Positions 35,074 through 38,994 of a stretch of DNA of 38,994 bases are shown piece after piece. The first letter of the stretch is position 1. Each line of letters begins with the position of its first letter. Origin of the DNA: Campylobacteraceae bacterium (GTDB lineage Bacteria > Campylobacterota > Campylobacteria > Campylobacterales > Sulfurovaceae); NCBI GenBank assembly GCA_027038275.1, contig JALVXC010000104.1, positions 1 to 38,994 on the forward strand, written 5' to 3'. Both the position numbers and the translations under genes were made by a program. A model generated the notes under the pieces. The model was not told where the DNA came from. It saw nothing but the letters and a program-made list of their open reading frames with translations, and did no database searches.

Positions 35074-35625
35074 CTATTTACTAAGCTCCATCACCTTAGT
35101 ATAAACTCCATTAAGTGTTTTTGTATTTTTCTCACTCCAATAGAGCTTCATGCCTTCACGACCCTTTTTCTCTGCCCATTTTTGAAGTTTATTTCGCTCT
35201 CCAATGTACTTGTATTGGGGTACACCAAAACCACATGAGGTTAAGAGAAGTTCAACTTTCATCTCAAAAAACTGTCTAGCACCAATAAACTCAGTAAAAA
35301 GGGAACTCATCTCTTCCCATCGTTCATCTTTATCGTGGATGACTATTGCTTTTCCATAAAGTTTTAAAATCATAGGTGTTTTGTCAAATGAGTTAAACAT
35401 AATGGTCATACGTCCATTCTCTTGAACATGTGCTGAGGTTTCATTTCCTGAACCTGTATGGTTCATCCATACTACAGTGTTTTCATCTATAATTTTTAAA
35501 GAATCCATCCCTTTTGGCGAAACATTAATGAACCCATCAACTCCTGCTGAACCTATAACAAACATTTTTTGTTTCTCTATAAACTCTCTGTGTGCTTTGT
35601 TTATACTGTCAAATTTTACTGCCAT
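35074..35625 (-). CDS. Pyridoxamine-5'-phosphate-oxidase-fold (PPOX) flavoprotein
   Basis: A 183-residue PPOX-like split-barrel protein. The N-terminal half has FVIGSAGVDGFINVSPKGMDSLKI and ENTVVWMNHTGSGNETSAHVQENGRMTIMFNSF, characteristic of the family that binds FMN or F420. There is no signal peptide. The physiological role is unknown; not pdxH itself, since its phosphate motifs are lacking. Its start overlaps the end of the ATPase gene upstream by 10 bases. Confidence 0.82.
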   Translation of the reverse strand: MAVKFDSINKAHREFIEKQKMFVIGSAGVDGFINVSPKGMDSLKIIDENTVVWMNHTGSGNETSAHVQENGRMTIMFNSFDKTPMILKLYGKAIVIHDKDERWEEMSSLFTEFIGARQFFEMKVELLLTSCGFGVPQYKYIGERNKLQKWAEKKGREGMKLYWSEKNTKTLNGVYTKVMELSK

Positions 35626-36806
35626 TTATAATCCTTTTTTACATCTTTCAACAAAAAAGAGACCAAAGAGACAAGCTCAATCTTAATCCCATCTTCCTCA
35701 TAACTCCCCTCTTCACCATAAGTAATAATCAAACCCTCATTTAAACCATACAGCTTACACGCATTAACCAAGCCTTTAAACTCTCTAGCCCTTGTCTTCT
35801 CATTTTCCATCTCATATGTTACTTGTATGGCTTGGATTACTCTTCCTTTTTCAACAACCACAAAGTCACATTCTGATGTTCTATCGGTATGATAATATAT
35901 CTCTTTCTCTCGCCGTCGTAGCTCTAAGAAAATAGCATTTTCCATAGATTTCCCAATGTCATCTGAAAATTTATAAAGTACCGTATTGTTCAAACCTATA
36001 TCTATACTATAAACCTTTTTGTCTGTTTGGGTAGTAATCTTTTGACTGTACCCGTCAAGTGTTAAACTCAAATAAATATCTTCTACATATCCCAAGTACT
36101 CATAGAGACTATTTTTACCAACTTTAAAACCACTCGATTTTAGGTCATTATAGATTTTATTGACAGAGACTATCTTGGTAGAAGAGGCTAAAATACGCTT
36201 TAAAAAGAACTTTAACGCTTCAATGTTTTTAATAGAAAATCGCTCTACCAAATCTTTATAAATCATAACGCTATAGTAGTCTTGCAGTATCTTCTCTCTA
36301 ATTCTATCATCAAAAAGAACTGTTTCAGGAAAAGCTCCTTCATGTAAAAACTTCTCTAAACGGTTATGAATAAATGCTAAACTTTTTGTACTATAGAGGT
36401 CAACTTCTATCTTCTCAAAAGCTAAATATTCACGAAATGAGAGAGGAAAAACTTCATAACTAATGGTTCGACCACGCAAAGAGGTAGCAATGTCTCGACT
36501 CAAAAGTTTAGAGTTAGAACCTGTAATAAAGATATTTTGACTCACACTATCATAAACACGCCGAACAAACTTCTCCCACCCATCTACATTTTGAATCTCA
36601 TCAAAAAAGAGATAGGTACTGCTCATCTCTATCTCTGGGTAGAGTTCCATATAGGCTTGAAGTACAAGGTCTAAACTCTCTTGATTTAACTCAAAGCGTT
36701 CATCTTCAAAGTTAAAAAAGAGGATTTTCTTTTTGTCAATGGTTTGTGTAAGTCGGTTTATGGTCTCATACAGAATCGAAGTCTTTCCACAACGACGAAC
36801 CCCCAT
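35616..36806 (-). CDS. AAA ATPase with DUF4143 domain, N-terminally shortened
   Basis: A 396-residue reading frame starting at the ATG just before Walker A (GVRRCGKTSIL). Walker B is TYLFFDEIQNV, and TGSNSKLL, LRGRTISYEVFPLSFREYLAF and the C-terminal nuclease-like FLELRRREKEIYYHTDRTSECDFVVV match the paralogue at 32666-33973. Proteins of this family normally have about 35 residues before this point. Those residues are still encoded upstream but are cut off by an in-frame stop (see 36807-36917). With no RBS near 36806, the protein may be poorly made or absent, so this may be a recent pseudogene. Confidence 0.8.
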   Translation of the reverse strand: MGVRRCGKTSILYETINRLTQTIDKKKILFFNFEDERFELNQESLDLVLQAYMELYPEIEMSSTYLFFDEIQNVDGWEKFVRRVYDSVSQNIFITGSNSKLLSRDIATSLRGRTISYEVFPLSFREYLAFEKIEVDLYSTKSLAFIHNRLEKFLHEGAFPETVLFDDRIREKILQDYYSVMIYKDLVERFSIKNIEALKFFLKRILASSTKIVSVNKIYNDLKSSGFKVGKNSLYEYLGYVEDIYLSLTLDGYSQKITTQTDKKVYSIDIGLNNTVLYKFSDDIGKSMENAIFLELRRREKEIYYHTDRTSECDFVVVEKGRVIQAIQVTYEMENEKTRAREFKGLVNACKLYGLNEGLIITYGEEGSYEEDGIKIELVSLVSFLLKDVKKDYKWQ

Positions 36807-36917
36807 AAGTGTTACAATCTTATGGGTATTTATGGGGAGTTAAAGTTCACGGCTATGTACTTCAAAAGGCTTTTGTAGATGAAAATCTCGGATTATCTGT
36901 TTTATTTTCTTTTTCAT
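36807..36917 (-). pseudogene. Cut-off N-terminus of the ATPase with in-frame TAA
   Basis: ATG 36917 opens MKKKIKQIIRDFHLQKPF, EVHSREL, then TAA (36842-36840), then LPINTHKIVTL in the same frame, leading directly into MGVRRCGKT. Related ATPases read REL.IPL...KIV.L.GVRR here, and a GAA to TAA change would create the stop. A TATAAT (36930-36925) lies 7 bases before the ATG, so the original transcript would be leaderless. Confidence 0.8.
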
Positions 36918-36981
36918 AAGGAAGATTATAGCGTGTTTTTTCTTTTTTATTTAATTTTCTATTTTCATAAAATAAAAAACC

Positions 36982-37010
36982 TTGACATTTTGTATCTAAA
37001 CAGATACAAT
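36982..37010 (+). promoter_or_regulatory. Toxin/antidote promoter with overlapping operator palindrome
   Basis: TTGACA (36982-36987) and TACAAT (37005-37010) are spaced by exactly 17 bases. The perfect palindrome TTGTATCT-aaac-AGATACAA (36990-36997 and 37002-37009) fills the spacer and covers most of the -10, the expected site for repression by the toxin/antidote complex. The toxin ATG is 5 bases past the -10, so the transcript should start at or within the start codon. Confidence 0.75.
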
Positions 37011-37015
37011 AGCTT

Positions 37016-37321
37016 ATGTATGAAATAAAATCAACAAAAGTTTTTTCTAAGTGGCTCTCTAAGCTCAAAGACATGAGAGGTCGTATCGCTATTGCACGAC
37101 GCATTGAGAGAATGGAACATGATAACTTTGGAGATGTAAAATCCATAGGAACAAACATCTCTGAACTTAGAATTCCAACAGGTCCAGGATATAGAGTCTA
37201 TTTTACGAAAAAAGAAGAAAAAATCATTATCTTATTGGTAGGTGGAGACAAATCAACCCAATCTAAAGATATAAAAAAAGCTGAAGAGTTACTAGAGGAG
37301 TATGAAGATGAACAAGAATGA
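37016..37321 (+). CDS. RelE/ParE-superfamily toxin (addiction module killer protein)
   Basis: A 101-residue toxin of the HigB-like/addiction-module-killer group: STKVFSKWLSKLKD, RIAIARRIERMEHDNFGDVKSIG, ELRIPTGPGYRVYFTKKEEKIIILLVGGDKSTQSKDIKKA. Relatives cut mRNA on the ribosome. There is no RBS, and the ATG lies at the predicted transcription start, so translation is probably leaderless. The antidote gene overlaps its end. The toxin-first order is normal for this subgroup. Confidence 0.87.
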   Translation: MYEIKSTKVFSKWLSKLKDMRGRIAIARRIERMEHDNFGDVKSIGTNISELRIPTGPGYRVYFTKKEEKIIILLVGGDKSTQSKDIKKAEELLEEYEDEQE

Positions 37322-37607
37322 ATTAATACCTTTTGACATAACGGAGTATTTGGATAGCGAAGAAGCGATTGCTGAGTATCTTTCACAAGTCCTTGAAGAT
37401 GGCGACAATGATGAGTTTATAAGAGCCATTGGGCATATTGCAAAAGCCAAAGGAATGGCTCAAATAGCAAAAGATACAGGACTAGGAAGAGAGAGCCTAT
37501 ATAAAGCTTTTCGTCCAAATGCAAAACCAAGATTTGACACGGTTATGAAAGTTATGAACTCTTTACAGATTCAACTTTCTGCTATGCCTCGATTGTCGGT
37601 TGGATAA
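37308..37607 (+). CDS. Antidote of the RelE-type toxin (helix-turn-helix)
   Basis: A 99-residue antidote: the N-terminal FDITEYLDSEEAIAEYL segment, then a helix-turn-helix domain (AKGMAQIAKDTGLGRESLYKAFRPNAKPRFDTVMKVMNSL), typical of the putative addiction module antidote family. It binds the toxin and probably the palindrome at 36990-37009. ATG 37308 is favoured because GAGGAG lies 7 bases upstream; ATG 37302 is too close to it. It overlaps the toxin gene by 14 bases. Confidence 0.87.
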   Translation: MNKNELIPFDITEYLDSEEAIAEYLSQVLEDGDNDEFIRAIGHIAKAKGMAQIAKDTGLGRESLYKAFRPNAKPRFDTVMKVMNSLQIQLSAMPRLSVG

Positions 37608-37617
37608 GTATAAAATT

Positions 37618-37641
37618 ATTCCTATCAAATATGATAGGAAT
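37618..37641. terminator. Terminator hairpin between antidote and selO
   Basis: A perfect 10-bp stem ATTCCTATCA/TGATAGGAAT around AATA, 10 bases past the antidote stop. AT-rich sequence follows. It probably serves the toxin/antidote transcript and perhaps the convergent selO transcript. Confidence 0.55.
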
Positions 37642-37673
37642 ATTATCTTTAATCGTATCAAAAAAGTTATATC

Positions 37674-37710
37674 TCTACTCCAACCCCCTCCCATACCTCC
37701 AAAAAACCAA
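37674..37710. repeat. 37-bp direct repeat, right copy
   Basis: Matches 34954-34990 at 36 of 37 bases in the same orientation. It ends one base from the selO stop codon. On the minus strand it follows selO immediately and reads GGAGGTATGGGAGGGGG in its middle. Confidence 0.85.
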
Positions 37711-37711
37711 C

Positions 37712-38994
37712 TCACGAAGAACAACTCACATAAGAAACCCCTGCAATATCAAAAAGCTCCATAGGTTTTTTTCGGTAGTACATCTGCTCTATCTCTTTAG
37801 ACTGCTCCTCATAAGGGCTGTTCATCACTTCTTGTAACTCATGAATTAAGCTATAGTCTCCATCAGTAGCTTTCTGATAGGCAGGGACTAAAAACCATTC
37901 ACGAAGAGTATATTTTGGGTTAACACTTTTCATCTGTTTAGAGAGTGCTTCACGCTCTTCTAATGAAGTGGTTTTAATAGCCTCTTGCCATTTTTGAAGC
38001 CACTCTGACCATCTATCCATTAACGCTTTATCAATATTTTCATTATAAAAGCTCTTGGTAAGTGGGTCAATCTCTGTTGGCAAATAGGAGAGTTCACGAA
38101 AGAAAATGGTGTAGTCTACAGAGGTTTCTATCATAAGTTTTATTAGCTCATTAAAGAGAGTTGCATCAAATCTTTGTAAGCCTAGTTTCGCTGTCCACAC
38201 CTTTATCATCGCTTGTTGCATGACTCTTGGGAACTCATCTTTAATTTTTTCTAAATGCTTTTGAGCCTCTTTGTTTGAAGCTAACAAAGGTTTTAGTGCT
38301 ACACAGAACATACCAAAGTTACGCTCTCCTGCTTGGGGTTGGTTCAAAAATGAGAAGTGAACACCTCCACCTGTCCACGGCTGATAGTGTGGGTCAAACC
38401 TATCCATAAACCCAAAAGGACCATAATCTAGTGTATATCCACCAACTGCTGTGTTGTCACTGTTGAAGTTTCCTTGACAATATCCTACTCTAATCCAATT
38501 AGCAATGAGTGAAGTGAGTCGGTCTCTAAAGGCTTTAGCTAGTAGAAGTACTTTCTCTTCTAAGGGTAAAGCTTCATCAATCTCATCGCCATACTCACGC
38601 TCTATAATGTGCAATACAATCTCTTCAAGCTCTTTAAGTGCATTGAGGTGTTCATCTTTTCTAGCACGACGACCAAAGAGTTCAACTTGCCCTACACGTA
38701 AAAAAGAGGGAGCAACACGTGTAGTAATTGCCACAGCCTCCTCTATCATCAACTCAGGGTCTTTAGAGTATGAGCCATTGTGAAACCATGGACGCTGAAC
38801 CCTCTCTGTTTGGGAGGTATAAAGTGTCAAAGAGCGTGAGGTAGGAATGCCAAGTGCATACATATGCTCTTGAGCCAAAAACTCACGCACACTTGAACGT
38901 AAAACAGCACGACCATCAGCCCCACGACAATATGGGGTTCTACCTCCACCTTTGAGTTGCATCTCATAACGTTTCCCATCAAACACCCCTTCAA
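37712..38994 (-). CDS. selO: Protein adenylyltransferase SelO (YdiU), 5' end outside window
   Basis: The C-terminal roughly 427 residues of a SelO pseudokinase-fold enzyme, which transfers AMP from ATP to Ser/Thr/Tyr of target proteins. Motifs: [24 protein letters not shown], the metal/catalytic block [28 protein letters not shown], and [12 protein letters not shown]. The frame stays open to the window edge, so the N-terminal part (about 60 residues) is missing; the GTG at 38986 is not a true start. The C-terminus ends SYVSCSS. The cysteine at this antepenultimate position corresponds to the selenocysteine of animal SelO. Confidence 0.92.
   Translation of the reverse strand, partial: EGVFDGKRYEMQLKGGGRTPYCRGADGRAVLRSSVREFLAQEHMYALGIPTSRSLTLYTSQTERVQRPWFHNGSYSKDPELMIEEAVAITTRVAPSFLRVGQVELFGRRARKDEHLNALKELEEIVLHIIEREYGDEIDEALPLEEKVLLLAKAFRDRLTSLIANWIRVGYCQGNFNSDNTAVGGYTLDYGPFGFMDRFDPHYQPWTGGGVHFSFLNQPQAGERNFGMFCVALKPLLASNKEAQKHLEKIKDEFPRVMQQAMIKVWTAKLGLQRFDATLFNELIKLMIETSVDYTIFFRELSYLPTEIDPLTKSFYNENIDKALMDRWSEWLQKWQEAIKTTSLEEREALSKQMKSVNPKYTLREWFLVPAYQKATDGDYSLIHELQEVMNSPYEEQSKEIEQMYYRKKPMELFDIAGVSYVSCSS

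Noticed and set aside
35074-35625. Calling the PPOX-fold protein pdxH
   Set aside because: It lacks PdxH phosphate- and substrate-binding motifs and its length and motif pattern fit general PPOX-family flavoproteins.
32666-36917. A defence island reading of the accessory patch
   Set aside because: No restriction-modification, CBASS, Gabija, retron or similar hallmark genes are present. Two toxin/antitoxin pairs and DUF4143 ATPases alone do not support a defence system.

Overview
The window is AT-rich and tightly packed, and reads as a chromosomal segment of a sulfur-oxidising Campylobacterota (Epsilonproteobacteria), probably close to Sulfurovum or Sulfurimonas. Supporting features are a soxCDYZ cluster without soxXAB, a futalosine-pathway menaquinone enzyme (MqnD), a short 282-residue biotin synthase, and frequent start/stop overlaps. 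The assignment rests on gene content, not on a database search.

Positions 1-8000 (+ strand) carry prfB, an exported double-rhodanese protein, a small unknown protein, mqnD, a lipoprotein, and then a compact four-gene unit. That unit is an ABM-fold protein resembling LsrG, a class II aldolase, a kinase that matches autoinducer-2 kinase LsrK along its whole length, and a fumarylacetoacetate-hydrolase-family enzyme. No Lsr importer, LsrR or LsrF is seen. This is the strongest candidate here for an undescribed pathway: intracellular breakdown of DPD/AI-2 or a similar five-carbon sugar-derived dicarbonyl.

Positions 8100-16300 (- strand) are a sulfur-oxidation region: soxC-soxD-soxY-soxZ, then two exported metallo-beta-lactamase-fold hydrolases, a SoxW-like thioredoxin, a MOSC protein, a DUF302 protein and a DUF4395 membrane protein. 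SoxYZ carries sulfur on the SoxY C-terminal cysteine, and SoxCD oxidises it there. The accessory genes probably serve sulfur handling or thiol redox in the periplasm.

Positions 16650-31900 are mostly housekeeping and signalling. They hold a membrane protein, topA, a YfcE-type phosphodiesterase, a phosphorelay set (response regulator, hybrid kinase, small binding-protein-like protein, stand-alone HPt), a thioredoxin/degenerate-rhodanese pair, bioB with a cation/proton antiporter, an FtsB-like protein with enolase, and a Crp-family regulator upstream of a DUF1931 histone-fold protein.

Positions 32450-37710 look like an eroding accessory patch. It contains a remnant of ogt, a remnant of phzF, two AAA/DUF4143 ATPases (one with an in-frame stop near its N-terminus), a PIN-domain toxin/antitoxin pair, a PPOX-fold flavoprotein and a RelE-type toxin/antidote pair. 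A 37-bp direct repeat (36/37 identical) brackets 34954-37710. Several genes here have textbook -35/-10 promoters, unlike the rest of the window. The window ends inside selO (- strand), whose 5' end lies beyond the edge.
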